In this document: piece by piece, positions 1-12,096 of the stretch
Layout of the letters: the number at the start of each line of letters is the position of its first letter
Position numbering within the stretch: position 1 is the stretch's first letter
DNA from: Panax quinquefolius
Taxonomy: Eukaryota > Streptophyta > Magnoliopsida > Apiales > Araliaceae
Assembly (NCBI GenBank): GCA_020205615.1
Contig: JAINUW010000037.1
Span: 62,001 to 126,000 of the forward strand
Direction of reading: 5' to 3'
DNA: 64,000 nt
Made by a program: the position numbers and the translations under genes
The notes under the pieces: model-generated
Seen by the model: the letters and a program-made list of their open reading frames with translations, nothing else
Databases searched by the model: none
What the model was told of the DNA's origin: nothing

Positions 1-970
1 TGTTATTCTTGTATTTCAATTATTGATTAACATGCATAACTAAATTTCCATGCATGTTTAGTATTCAATCCTAATTAACCTTGGCTTAGTATTGTTTAAG
101 CAAGGTATGCTATATTTATTCAAATTGTATGCTATTAGATTGTTCCTAATGCATGACTTTAGTTACTATGATTGATTCAATCACTATTATTCTGTAGTAT
201 AGTGTTATTGGTCTTATTCAACTACTCCTTAGTTGATGTTCGTTAAATTCCAAATTTCCTTGAAAGCTTATCCAAACCAAACTTACTTAAGTGCGGACTT
301 GTATTCTAAATCTTTGAGATGAACAACTCTTTTAATAGAGGTTTATGCTTAGCGTTGAAATGGTTGTGCACAATACATTGTACGAAGGGTTGATCCCCCT
401 AAGTATGTGGAGTCCTTATAGTCTTATGACTATTAAAGTTAAAGTTGAAAGATTACTTATAACTGTGGACGTGATTCGTGGTCATTAGACCCTCAGTGAA
501 TGTTATAATTTTCAGAAAGTTAATAGAATATATTGTTTAATTCTATTGAGCCTAGTATTGGCAATTGATGTAAAAGTTTAAAGATTTATTTATTGTTATT
601 TCAAGTGGGCCTTGTTTGCTCACTCTTGCCTGTAAAATTTCTTACAGCTAAAGTTGAAACTGTTGACGTACCTAGCTTTTGAAGAAAGGAAAAGGAAAGA
701 TGAACAAGTACTGAAGACTTGTAATAGATTTGATAGTATTATTATTAGACTTTGGTTTAAAGATTGTAATGAAGTTTATTTAATTTCCGCATTTGAATGA
801 TTGTTGTTAAAGGTTAGACAACCTGGGGAGATTTTTATTTGAGTTTAATCCTGTATGGGCAAGTTTTTATTATTCAATTATATTATAATTGGGTAGTTAT
901 AAATGAATGTTTTGATTAAGTGAACACTGAATCCTGTGGAAATGAATTACCAGGATTTGGGGGTGTCACA
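1..970 (+). mobile_element. 3' part of a gypsy-type LTR, plus orientation
   Basis: No coding frame is supported. The segment ends at 956-970 with TTTGGGGGTGTCACA, the CA-ended type of LTR terminus seen in the other gypsy LTRs of this window. At 607-647 it carries the block GGGC..TTGCTCAC..CAG that occurs near the 3' end of the Fam-A, Fam-B and Fam-C LTRs in the same orientation, which sets the strand. The start lies outside the window. No primer binding site follows 970, so this is either a solo LTR or a truncated element. The family is not recognised beyond gypsy-like. Confidence 0.55.
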
Positions 971-2105
971 CCTTCAATGTCTTACTTTAGGTCTACATTC
1001 AAATGGAACAAAACCTAACTTAGTCAACCTTTTTCTCACTGGCTTCGGCTATGCCGACATGCGACATCCATAGTATTCTAGTGGCGGCATAAATACGAAG
1101 TTGAGTTAGCATGTATCTTCGAGTGCTCATCTGCATACCACCATACCACCACTTTGTAGATGGTTTTGCTGCATAGAAGTCGTGCACCGTTAGCCAAAAT
1201 AGTCCACTTTTTTTAACGAAACTCCCAGCTTCCTAATTCGTTCGTTTTACATCCGAATTGACCCATTCAAAAGCCTACAAGTCACAAATCACATCCTTTA
1301 CGTGTTCATATAAGAATTTCACATTTTTGAATCCGTTAACTCGGAATTCACCTTTGAGTTCATTTTAAGCGTTCGTTTAACGTTTTCGACCGTTCAATAC
1401 TCGTTTCCTTCGTTATAAGTCAAAATGCGACAATTTATTTCGCCAACGACTCTTAATTACCTTAACTCACGTGTTGACATTGGAAACCATCATTTTCAAG
1501 TCACACGGCAACTTTTGACCTTTAATCCGGGCTTTTTACGTTTTCGACGTTTAACGTCTATTTTCGCAAAATTCGTCATAACTTCGTTACTCGTGTTCTA
1601 TAAGCCACATCAAATGGAAAACTCCATTGATTCATCATTGTCATTCTAACCAAACAATAGGCACATTCCTTAGCTATAATACGATTTTCAAAACGTTCAT
1701 TAATAACTAAGTTAACGTTCAAGACTTTCTACGGTTTTAGCTCATATAAACACTTACGATTTCTATTTGGTCATGACCTATCAATGATTTAGTCATTAAA
1801 AGGCATCCTTATATCTCCTCAATAAACATGCTCCACCAATCTACGATTCTTCTACGAGAAAGAAATCAAAAAAGATGAAGATTACGGTTTATGAGAATTT
1901 ACCTTTGAAGTAATTCACGTTCTTGACAAACGTATAAAGGTTTGCTTGGAAGTAGAAAGATTATATGATTCTAGATCTTTCTCTCTCTCTATATATATTT
2001 GGACAAGCTTTGTAAAACAACAAAATGGCCAACTCTAGCTTTGTATATATAGAAAACCAAAATGAGGGTAAAATTGTCCAACTCCCCACCTCCTTACTAT
2101 TCACT

Positions 2106-2138
2106 TCTTGATCACCAAGCAAAGTACTTGGTGATCAA
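2106..2138. repeat. perfect 13-bp hairpin in Fam-D LTR
   Basis: Arms CTTGATCACCAAG (2106-2118) and CTTGGTGATCAAG (2126-2138) are exact reverse complements around a 7-nt loop. The matching region of the other Fam-D copy (about 47510-47545) has a different but again inverted pair, CTTGGCCACC / GGTGGCCAAG. Confidence 0.8.
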
Positions 2139-2900
2139 GTATTGCCGTTACTTGTCCACCAAGTGGCCGGCCCACTCCTTGATGGATCATCCCATGGGTT
2201 TCCCCATGGGTTTTACCAATCCCATGACCCACCGGTTCAACCCGCGGTTTAATTCTTTAGATTGGGCTTGACTTTATTTATCGTTGGGCCTCAACTTGGG
2301 CTTTCTCATATAATTTATTGGGCTTGCTATTGGTTTAAGTCTAATTAGATTATACCAACCCTTAACTCATACTCCATTAATACGACTCGTATTCTACGCG
2401 TATTACTCACGTATTCTCTTCGTCTAATACTCATATAATAATCGTATTATACGTCGTACTATTCTTCATATCATACTCGTATTCATACTAATATAATACT
2501 CGTATTTCATACGTATAATATCCAAACAACTATACACATTGCATTTTCCTTTTGGAAACCTTTTTTACAAACCCTTAGGTTTTACGTCCGCAAGTGAAAA
2601 CTTCGTTTGCCATAACACAATTATTATTGGATATTTCATACTATCTTTGTATTCTATCATTATGCGTTTCTCAAAATTTCAAACCCTAGCTCCGAACGAA
2701 ATTGGATGAATAGTGTTTTTATGCAAACATTCTCGGAAAACCTTCATTTTCGTCTTGATAATTCACAACCATTAATACTAGCACAAAGCCAGAATACTAA
2801 CCACATCCGTTAATTCTAGGTCATAGAACAACCTTCGAACATCTTACTCACATAATAACTCAATTAAATTCACATAATCAAATAAAAATTTAATTCACTC

Positions 2901-2928
2901 AAAATTCAAAATTCAAAATTCAAAATTC
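2901..2928. repeat. 7-bp tandem repeat AAAATTC x4
   Basis: Four exact AAAATTC units at the 5' terminus of the Fam-D LTR (minus sense), just inside its TG end. Confidence 0.9.
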
Positions 2929-2940
2929 TCGGGCGTTACA

Positions 2941-3520
2941 TATAATGGCTCTCGGTGTGCCAAACCTCATAAAAATATTTTTCTACAAGAATTTGAGAAC
3001 CACCTTGGCATCGTTAGTCTATAGTGCTACTGCTTCAACCCACTTTGACACATAGTCCACCGCAATCAAAATATACTGATTGGAAAATGAGGAAAGGAAT
3101 GGCCCCATGAAATCGATGCCCCATACATCAAAAATCTCAACTTCTAAAATAGTTTGGAGTGGCATCTCATTCCTTTTTGATATGTTGCCCACCCGTTGAC
3201 ATCTATCACAAGTTTTAACATATTGGTGGGCGTCTTTAAATAAAGTAGGCCAATAAAACCCGGCTTGAAGGACTTTAGCCACTGTTCTCTCACTACCATA
3301 GTGTCCCCCGTATGCCGACGAGTGGCATTCATGCAGTATACAATGCACCTCGCTGTAAGGCACACACCTTCTAATCATCTTGTCCGCGCATTGTTTGAAT
3401 AGGTATGGCTCATCCCACATATACCACTTGACGTCATGGAGAACTTCTTTTTCTATTGTCATGTAAGATCAGGGGGGAGCATGTTGCTCACTAGATAGTT
3501 TCGCGAAGTCCGCGTACCAT
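2941..3520 (-). pseudogene. Athila-like integrase fragment (truncated by LTR insertion)
   Basis: Integrase would insert element cDNA into host DNA. A 147-residue open frame (3462-3019) shows the HHCC zinc-binding module (residues about H47, H54, C85, C88, with CDRCQRVGN at 85-93) and the start of the catalytic core, GIDFMGPF, whose D117 corresponds to the first acidic residue of the DDE triad. Beyond a stop at 3018 the frame continues in sense (DAKVVLKFL, a stop, then KNIFMRFGTPRAI) and ends at 2941, where a Fam-D LTR begins; the other two catalytic acids are therefore missing. Upstream (3463-3560) the linker FPDEQLFGL..EFPWYADFAK, usual before this module in Athila/Tat pol, is readable with stops. 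Confidence 0.85.
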
Positions 3521-3576
3521 GGAAATTCTGCATTTAACCCAAACAGTTGCTCATCCGGGAATGACTCATTGATGAT

Positions 3577-4453
3577 TCACTTGTCCTCTTCTTGTTTACC
3601 CGAATTTTCCAGCCTAGACAAATGAGCAGCGACTTGACTCTCCGTCCCATTTCTATCCTTTATTTCTAGATCAAACTCTTGAAGAAGGAGAATCCATCGG
3701 ATAAGGCGTGGTTTAGCATCTTTCTCTACCATGTCTAAGAAGATGGCCATCATACACCGTTGAAAGGTAGCAGGTGCATTACATAAACCGAATGACATTC
3801 GCCAGAACGTAAATGTGATGTAAGGGCACATAAATGTAGTCTTCTCTTGATCCTCAAGAGCGATGGCGATCTGATTATAGCCTGAGTATCCATCCAATAA
3901 ACAGTAGTATTCATGTCCCACCAATCTGTCCAACATTTGATCAATAAAGGGTAGCAGAAAATGGTCTTTCCGGGTTGCCTTATTCAACTTCCTAAAATTG
4001 ATGCACACCCTCCAACCTGTCATTGTTCTAGTCGGAATTAACTCGTTATCCTCATTTTGTACCACGGTCATTCCACCCTTTTTCGGCACACAATGAACTG
4101 GACTAACCCACTTACTATCGGAAATTGGGTAGATGATATCAGCATCCAACAATTTCAGAATTTCCTTTTTTACCACTTCCATCATAATTGGGTTAAGTCG
4201 TCGTTGTTGCTCCACCATCGGTTTTGCATCATCTTCCATCAGAATCTTGTGCATGCAAAACGAAGGGCTGATTCCCTTGATATTCGCGATCGTCCACCCA
4301 ATCACTGATTTTTGTTCCCTAAGCACCCTCAGCAACTTTTCTTCCTGTACATCGTTAAGTGCAGTAGAAATAATAATAGGTAAAGAATTTGAATTGCCTA
4401 AATACACATACCTGATGTGTTTAGGGAGTGGCTTAAGTTCCAGAGTTGGTGGC
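3577..4453 (-). pseudogene. Athila-like RT/RNase H with internal deletion
   Basis: Reverse transcriptase remnant, open over 296 residues if read from 4467. Visible: [27 protein letters not shown] finger (100-123), [21 protein letters not shown] (154-174), [11 protein letters not shown] with the first catalytic Asp at 192, and [14 protein letters not shown] (226-239). At residue about 249 (near 3720) the frame jumps from [10 protein letters not shown] straight to [15 protein letters not shown], which normally lies at the end of RNase H. The YxDD box and nearly all of RNase H are thus deleted in frame. The first five codons are Fam-B LTR sequence; the true upstream continuation is the gag-protease at 19126. 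Inactive. Confidence 0.9.
4449..4453. repeat. target site duplication GTGGC (left copy)
   Basis: GTGGC immediately before the TG end of the Fam-B solo LTR; the same 5 bases follow its CA end at 19126-19130. The pair lies inside the Athila pol frame and joins EPL to PPTLELK. Confidence 0.85.
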
Positions 4454-5243
4454 TGTGACGCCCCCAAAATAGGTATACATCACTCATCTTAAGTCGCCAA
4501 TACATGGTACAAAATTTAAATACAACTTAATTATACAACAGTCATGTAAAATATGACTTAACATATACTGTGAGTTTTAATACAAATATTTTCATCTAGA
4601 CAATATACAAACTCAATGGGGTCCTTATTACATTTATTATCACACTATTTCACATATTAGTGAGGACTACTAATGCACCATCTAGGACCATCACTCTGTT
4701 TCCCTCGACTAATCCATGCTACGTTCTCATTTCTTGAAGAGAACAAAGAAAGCAAAAGGGTGAGCTCAACTAGCCCAGTAAGAAATATTATGACTAAGAT
4801 AATGCATAATAAATTATCGTTAGCCTTCAACAGTGTTAAACTGATACAATATAACAACCATCAAGTTTAACTGCAACGAAACAAACAATCCATTAGAAGA
4901 GTCAAGTAGAGAATAAAATCTACTATCTTCTATGATTTAAAAGGTTTTTCATCACTTTTATCGCTGAGACTCAGCTTAATAAATAATCCACATCATCAAA
5001 TCATCCTTGCACTACAGGCCAAGGATATTCTTTAATATCACGACCACGAATTATTCATGCACTACGTGCCAAAGATAATCGTATTTTCATCAACGGTCCT
5101 GATAATGCCATAAAATAATTCATCTTTGCACCCTTGGCTGAAGAGAATCCATAGTCATAATCATACCAAAAACTGTCCATCAATGCACTACGGGCCAATG
5201 AGGACTTTTTCCACATCATTTATAATATTATGGTCATGATTAT
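4454..5243 (-). mobile_element. Fam-B solo LTR, 3' portion
   Basis: Begins TGTGACGCCCCC at 4454 and aligns by eye with the Fam-B LTRs at 48151 and 54621 (same order: CATGGTAC near the end, GTGAGCTCAACTAGCCC at about 4760-4777, then GTGCAC..GGCC repeats). It is interrupted at 5244 by the Fam-C element and resumes at about 18056. No internal region or second LTR is present, so it is a solo LTR left by LTR-LTR recombination. Minus orientation. ORFs here are not coding. Confidence 0.8.
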
Positions 5244-6779
5244 TGTAACGTCCCCAAACTCGGGTACTTGAAACCCAAACTCGGTGCTTTACGATACCAT
5301 TTCTATGAGCGGAATAATACTAATAATAACAATAATATAAATATCAAACTTAATTTACATATATCAAAGTCTAATCCCAAGTCATGCAACCTTTACTACA
5401 ATACATTACATGATAGATAATAAATATCATTATCTTAATCTTTGTCACAACTATTACAAAAGATAACATAAGGTTATTTCGATTGCTTTCCTTTTCCTTG
5501 TTTCGCCTCTGAACATTAGGTTGATCATGCTTAGCTGAAAACATTTAAATTTAAAGCAAGGATGAGCATTTGAGTGCCCAATAAGTAATAACAATTATAA
5601 ATATAATTAGCTGAAAAGATTAAATATTTTCTTTGGATAACTCTTCTACAACGAATCACCAGTTGTGAAGTAAGCTGAACCAATAATGATAACATATCAA
5701 ATCTATCTCAAATTTTTGAAACTACGTACTGACTATAACTGGAGATTAGTCGACAGACTATGAACATTGTTTTTTTCATTTTTGCTAGGGTTTAGCAAAA
5801 CTTCATCCGCAAACCGTCATAACATATGGACACGGGGGTGATTTGCCCAATGTGCCCTGTATTGATCAATACTACATGCAAGAACGATATTATCGTTCAC
5901 TCTATCCACCTTAAGTGCACAAAGGTTTCCCATATTTGCGATGTTCATACTTAGTCGGGAATCCGAACCAAAACAATCTGGTTGGATACAATAACGTTCT
6001 ATCTTGTTCAACAATATTTTTTTGTCTAGCTGAATCAAATAGCTTAGACGGCTTTTAAGTCAACATATACATACTTGAAATCAATAAGTATGTATCAACA
6101 TATGATTAAATACAATGGTTATCCAAGTGGGGACACTTGTCTAACCCTATATACGAATTAACTTACAGAATAAATATATGAATTATACAATAATACAATG
6201 ATCGGATAATGTAAGAACTTATATGAATACAAAGATTGGATACATAATGAATAATAATAGAGTTAATAATCTGGCACAATAATAATATAATTCTAAAACT
6301 TTCTTACTCATGTCCATTGCATAAAGTAAATGCAAAAGTAGGATACTTGCACAATGTAAAGAATAGTTCGGATACTTGCTCAATAATAATTGGAGTAAGT
6401 TTAGGAAACTTTCATAACATGATATACCTGTTTGCACGAAATAAAAGTAGTGCATAAGGTTTAGATACTTGCCTGAACTGTTGCTTACAATAACGCAACT
6501 TAGATTAATCTTTTATACAGCGACCTATCAGTAATAAGATCATTCATTCAATTAGAATACTATATCATATCACATAGTACTGCTAATTGCAGTCAGCACA
6601 TAACCTAATCACATTGTCACATATGTTTAACAGTCATTACATCATAAACAAACATGTATCTAGTCAAATTATCTAAGTTCAAATCAGTTTTTGAAACATG
6701 TCGGTGTACCGACGGCTTTATCGGGTAACTATCGAGTCTAAGACTCTACCGTGTAGTTCAATATTCGTTTAGATATTCT

Positions 6780-7690
6780 AAATATCGGTCATATTATTTT
6801 TCATAGCTTTATAATAATTTTTAAATAATTATTATACTTTATCATGAATTTTCAAACACTAAAATCATTATTAAATGATTTAAATATTAACTAATTCTAT
6901 TATCATTAATATTTAATAATATTAAACCATTAATAAAATCATTCCCAAAATATTAAAGTTATTTATAATAACTCAAAATATTTTTAAAGTATTAATATTA
7001 CCCTTAAATGATTTTTAAAATATTTAAAATCATTTTTAAATAATTACCATTAATATAAGAATATTAATTTATTATTTATCAAAATATTAAAAGTCATTAG
7101 TTATAACTTAAAATATTTTTAATTCATTTATTTCCTTTTAAATAATTTTAATTCAATAAAACAATTTTAAAACTATTTATTTAATATAATTATTAAATAA
7201 ACTTAATATCATTAATATTAAATTATTAATTAAATTTACCTTTAAATATCAAAATTTGTATTTTATAACTTAAAATATTTTTAAACTATTTATTTTCATT
7301 TAAAATGATTTTTATAATATTAAAATCATTTTAATTAATTTATTTAATATAATTACTAAATAAATCTAATATCATTAATATTTAATAATTAATGAAACTT
7401 ATCTTAAAATATTAAAAGTTATGTTTTATAACTTAAAATATTATTAAATACCTTATTATTATTTAAAATGATTTTTAATATAATAAAATAATTTTTAATT
7501 TATTTATTTAATGCATTTATTAAAAATTTAAATACCAATAATATTAAAATAAATATTAATATTTATGAAAAATATGTCAAATTATTAAAAGTTAATTTTT
7601 TATAACTTAAAATAATTTTTAAAATAATTTTTGTAATTTTTCAAAATTTATTTACTATTTTTAAATTAGTTTTAGAATTTAAATTAATTA
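6780..7690. repeat. AT-rich degenerate tandem array in Fam-C LTR
   Basis: The phrase ATAACTTAAAATA recurs near 7101, 7264, 7427 and 7600, with an older relative near 6965, each within a similar context (..ATTAAAAGTTAT.. before, ..AATATCATTAATATT.. between). Spacing is about 163-173 bp. The same array occurs in the partner LTR (about 14440-15340) and, more diverged, in the Fam-C-like LTR (about 39540-40270). Confidence 0.75.
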
Positions 7691-9221
7691 ATTATAATAA
7701 GTCTGTCGCTAACATGTAATACTACATATCCATTACATAAAAATAGTATAACAACAACAGATCAAGCAGATCTAGGTCGGTCAAACCATGTCAGAAGACA
7801 TGTTCTTGAATTTTCTAGAATTTCCATAAACAGATTTGGTGGTTTAGTATGCTAGTTTGACTTTCCACTGTGTTCAATACAATGATGATATAAGGGATCT
7901 AGAGGCATATATCCATATTAAACATAACAAGCTACAACTTAGTTACCATAATGTAATCAAAACAAATTAACATAATGAAAGATCCGTAGACGATAACATA
8001 TTGTCGAGCGTTACGGGTAAAGATCGGGTTACCCAGATTGGCTTAGTCGTGGTCGGTCGGTGACTTTGACCATCAATAACTTTAACTCTACAACAGATAT
8101 GACTCTGAATCAAGTTCTAGATTCAAGATCTCACAGCATACTACAACTCCAAAATATAAAACACACCAAATCAAAAATAGAGAGAGATCTACGACCTCGA
8201 CTTTTTCTTATCGGATTACAAAATAAGTTTTTTTCAGATTTTGAAAAATGCTAAATCCGAGCCTCTAGATGTTATAGATCTAACATCGAGCAACCCAGAT
8301 CATCATTATATACTACATATTACATGTTTAACACAAAAACTAACATCTAACACTTTGATCAAGATCGATTTCTTTCTGTGGTTCTTACCTTTTTATGAAC
8401 AAGTTCTTGATTCGACTTACGATTTGTTATGTGTGTTGGTGGGGCTGATTTTAGTGACCTGAAATGATAGAAGAATTCGTGGGTTTAAGCTTGAGAGAGT
8501 ATGGCTAAGTGTTTGTTGCACGTGAAGCAATGATGCATTTTTCTCTCTCAATTTATATAATCCTTGATGCAATGAACTTGACTGCTAATGATGGCTAAGA
8601 GTTGGAGTGCTATAGCTCATAGCTAGACAATAGGGTGGCTGGCCAGATTTGCAAAGATTTGGCTAGCAATAATGCATGAATGGGACAAAAAGGTCATAAT
8701 GGTAATTTTGCAAATAAGTCAAAGGGTATTCTTGTCCAAGGTGCTTGAATCTAGGGTTTAATCACTAGATTTTTAACCTTAAAGTTTCCCAAATAATTAC
8801 TAGGGTTTGGATAATTAAAAATTAAAGTGTAGTCAAATTTTAATTAAAACATACTAACTAAAATTAGGGGTTTTAATAAAAATTAGGGTTTAAATAATTA
8901 GGGTTCCTTAATTATCATTAGGGTTCCTAAATTAACATTTTAATTTACTAAAATAATAATCACGGTTTATAATTTTAGCAATTAGTGTTCCTAATTAGCA
9001 ATTAGGGTTTCTAATTTTAAATTAAGGCTTTCAAATATTAATTAGGGTTTTATCTAATTAACATTAATTCTATAATATGCACATAATTCATATAACACAA
9101 TTTTTGACCGATCTTAATTTCCAGTTTTAAATTTCCAATCATAGTTTATGACAGTAATACTAGGGTTTGTCGTGATACACCATAATTGACTAACCATTAA
9201 CAATCTACACATATACTGTAT

Positions 9222-10607
9222 ATATTTATAGGGAGCCCTTCCATATAATAGGATTCTTTATGGATCTTATCTAACACCCTTTTGATAGTTGATAAACTTA
9301 TTGGAAGGTGAGATTGAAACATAAATATACCAAGTAGTAAGAGCTTCTACAAGCTTTTATTTTAATATGAGGACCCACCATAGTCAACATGTTGTCGGTT
9401 TGTTTAACTAAGCGAATTTTAATATTAAATAATACATTAGAGATAATTGACATTTCTAAGCATAAAAAAAAAAATATCAAGCAGGGACAAGCTCTTTACT
9501 TGTATAAAAAAAAATAAAAAATTCAAACCGTAACAAGCTCTTTACGACATAAAAAAAAAAAAAAAAAAATTTAAACTAGTAACAAGCTCTTACGATTGTA
9601 AAAAAAAAACCAAAGTTGTTATTGTTATATAAAAACAAATATATGCTATTGTTATATAAAATAGGATATAAAATATCATAAAGAATTAATATTTTAAATT
9701 AAAGGGAAGAAATTAATATATTTGTTATATAAAGAATTATAAAAATATTTTTATATTCTATTTTATATCCTATTATAAAATAACAAATATTTTATAATTC
9801 TTTATTTGCTATTTTATAAAAATATTTTATATTCTTTATTTGTTATTATAAAATATTTGTTTTTATAAAATATTTGTTTTTATAAAATATTTGTTTTAAT
9901 AAAATATTTTATATTCTTTATTTGTTATTATAAAAATATTTGTTTTTATAAAATATTTGTTTTATAAAATATTTTATATTCTTTATTTGTTTTATTATTT
10001 TATAAAAACAAATATTTTTTATAAAAAAAAAATATAAAATATTTTATAATAACAAATAATAACAAATAAAGAATATAAAATATTTTTATAAAAATAGCAA
10101 ATAAAGAATTATAAAATATTTGTTATTTTATAATAGGATATAAAATAGAATATAAAAATATTTTTATAATTCTTTATATAACAAATATATTAATTTCTTC
10201 CCACTTTAATTTAAAATATTAATTCTTTATGATATTTTATATCCTATTTTATATAACAATAGCATATATTTGTTTTTATATAACAATAACAACTTTGGTT
10301 TTTTTTTTTACATGTCGTAAGAGCTTGTCCGGTTTGATTTGATTTTTTTTTTTTTATACAAGTTCGCAATGTTTGATCGGTCGTATTATTTAATATTAAA
10401 AATTCATTTTAGTTAAACAAACTGACAACATGTTGACTATGGTGGGGTCCTCATACTAAAAAATAAAAGCGGTAGGCTTCTTACTACTTGGTATATTTAT
10501 GTTTCAATCTCACCTTCCAATAAGTTTATCAACGGGTCAAAAGGGGTAAGTCAGATGCGTAGCATCCATAGCAAAACAGTTGCTATGGAAGGGCTCCTAT
10601 ATTTATA
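9222..10607. mobile_element. foldback Mutator-like MITE (9231-10598) with 9-bp TSD
   Basis: Termini GGGAGCCCTTCCATA (9231) and its near-exact reverse complement ending at 10598 (14 of 15). The flanking 9-mer ATATTTATA is at 9222-9230 and 10599-10607, the duplication length usual for Mutator-like elements. The partner LTR lacks the insert (about 17600), giving an empty site. The inverted match continues inward through the whole element (for example the ATTGGAAGGTGAGATTG block near 9299 and its complement near 10505), so the arms are about 650 bp each around an AT-rich centre near 9920. No transposase is encoded; it is non-autonomous. Confidence 0.85.
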
Positions 10608-11078
10608 ACAATAAAAAAATAATATTATACTTAATATAATATTATTATTCTCATTCATAGCTCAAAATCCAAAATTGGGTTTGGATTTCATATCTAATTA
10701 TCTTTCACATATAGCATGCATTATTAATTAAGTTAAAATAATTAACTTAAAACTCGAACTAAAATTCATATAATAAAATAGTAATTATAATAATTCCAAT
10801 GATCATTTCATATATTATTTAAATAATATAAAAATCATATTTTCATAGAAAATAAATAATAAAGACATTTCTACTATAAACTTAATTATTATAAGTATAT
10901 ACTTTATAATGATCAATAATTCTTAAATTAAATTGTTTGAAATTATTCATGAAATAAATAATTTTATTTATCACATATACATACACATTACTTGACACAT
11001 ATTCTCATCTTTAAAATAAAAAAAATTAATATGCAAAATTTCTTATTTATTTATATAGAAAATATTCAGGTTATTACA

Positions 11079-11091
11079 TTTACCTTCCCTT
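11079..11091 (-). other. Fam-C polypurine tract
   Basis: Minus strand AAGGGAAGGTAAA directly before the TG start of the 3' LTR; preceded by CCGGGGACGGAATCC, a block like that before the PPT of the other gypsy families here. Primes plus-strand DNA synthesis. Confidence 0.8.
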
Positions 11092-11367
11092 ATAAGGATT
11101 CCGTCCCCGGAATCACCGTTTTAAAACTCATACTTACAAGGGTACATAGCATACATAGTCATTTCAAATAGATCTCGATCAGCTTTGATCGAACCGATCT
11201 TTAACTATTCAACATAAAGCTTGTCTATCTGATTAAACGGAAGTTCGATTGCTAAGAGAACTCAAATTCCTTCTTCAAAATTTCTTTAAAAAATAGTTTA
11301 TTATATATTGAAAAATCATGTATATCAAAATATAAAAGTTATATGAATAATACCTGGAGTTGCATTC
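11092..11367 (-). other. Fam-C internal region between gag and PPT
   Basis: Only about 275 bp separate gag from the polypurine tract. No protease, RT, RNase H or integrase motif is readable in any minus frame, although a full gypsy element would need more than 3 kb here. Confidence 0.65.
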
Positions 11368-12096
11368 TTAGCTGCTACCGTATACTAGACCGTCATATTG
11401 AAGACTCTTGCGATTGATTCTGTTGGTTTGTTTGTTTAAGTAGGTTCCTTTGTCACTAGTCTCGCGGCCTTTTCCTTTATTCGTGCTCCCTGTATCCCTT
11501 CCCTTTTTCGAACAGTCCTTCACCTTATGCTCCGTTGATCCACATCTGAAACACCCTCTGTTCATCCTTGGATTGGGATAGTTGGGAGAGATATGTCCCT
11601 CCTGCCCACACCTGTAGCACACAAACTTACCCTTAAGACACTCCCTTGAGTGATTCTTTTCGCAATTTCCACACTGCGCAACTTGTTTCTTTCCACCTCC
11701 TGGCCTACTTCTGGTATTCCCGAAATTATCTCCTTTTCTTTTCCCAGTCTTACTGCCACTATTTTGTTCTCTGGCTCTAGCTTGATTTGCTTCCCACCAA
11801 AAATTCCCATCCCCTTTCATCGTATAGGTGACAAAAGTTGTCTTTTGCCCATCCGTTACTCTAGCTGTCACTAACATCTCTACAGAGGTCAGTTAATCCT
11901 CTAAATCCTGGCGGTTCGATTGCCTTGAAGTCTTTGAAGTTTGTCGATCAATTATTTGGCTGATTTCCCACGGCTAGTAATCCCTTCTGCATAGCTTGAG
12001 CATTTATATTCACCAAATTTTGTGTCGGGTCTAGTTGTCCTTCAGTTTTGTTAACAGGTTCTTCTGCCTTTTGGTTTCGTTTTCATCTTGGCGGCA
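11368..12096 (-). pseudogene. Fam-C gag (Tekay-like, deleted capsid, three zinc knuckles)
   Basis: Gag forms the particle and binds element RNA. The start MPPR (12096) is followed by stops, then FKDFKAIEPPGFRG (about 11955-11915), the usual opening of the capsid domain. After a frameshift near 11875 a 169-residue frame (11877-11368) holds TYTMKGDGNFWWE (18-29), the YML..A..WW motif of this gag family. It then passes almost at once to a basic stretch, so the C-terminal half of capsid is missing. Zinc knuckles: C69-C72-H76-C80 (shortened spacing), C87-C90-H95 with the last Cys replaced by Tyr100, and an intact CX2CX4HX4C at 109-122. No protease or pol follows before the PPT, so the element was non-autonomous. 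Confidence 0.75.

Larger units (their letters stand above)
971..2940 (-). mobile_element. Fam-D LTR copy b, inserted in Athila integrase
   Basis: Read on the minus strand it starts at 2940 with TGTAACGCCCGAG, a common start of Tekay-like plant LTRs. It interrupts the integrase reading frame of the Athila-like element exactly at 2940/2941. Internal similarity to 46752-48150 and 57016-58291 (same order of CCCATGGG-rich stretch, CTAGCTTTG before the TATA region, and CGAAT/GAACG-rich 3' half) places it in one family. The other end near 970 is inferred from where the plus-oriented LTR stops; no target duplication could be matched. The ORFs in it (for example 2062-2271) are not coding. Confidence 0.6.
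5244..11078 (-). mobile_element. Fam-C 3' LTR (about 4.47 kb plus a MULE insertion)
   Basis: On the minus strand the LTR runs from TGTAATAACCTGAAT at 11078 to GGGGACGTTACA at 5244. It is flanked on the internal side by a polypurine tract (11079-11091). The copy at 12885 to about 18055 is its partner: both share the unusual opening block after the terminus (CTCGGGTACTTGAAACCC), the AT-rich array, and the right-hand third in the same order. After subtracting the 1368-bp transposon the length is about 4.47 kb, very long for an LTR. No coding frame is credible; ORFs such as 8060-8462 and 6219-6455 lie in repeats. Confidence 0.85.
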
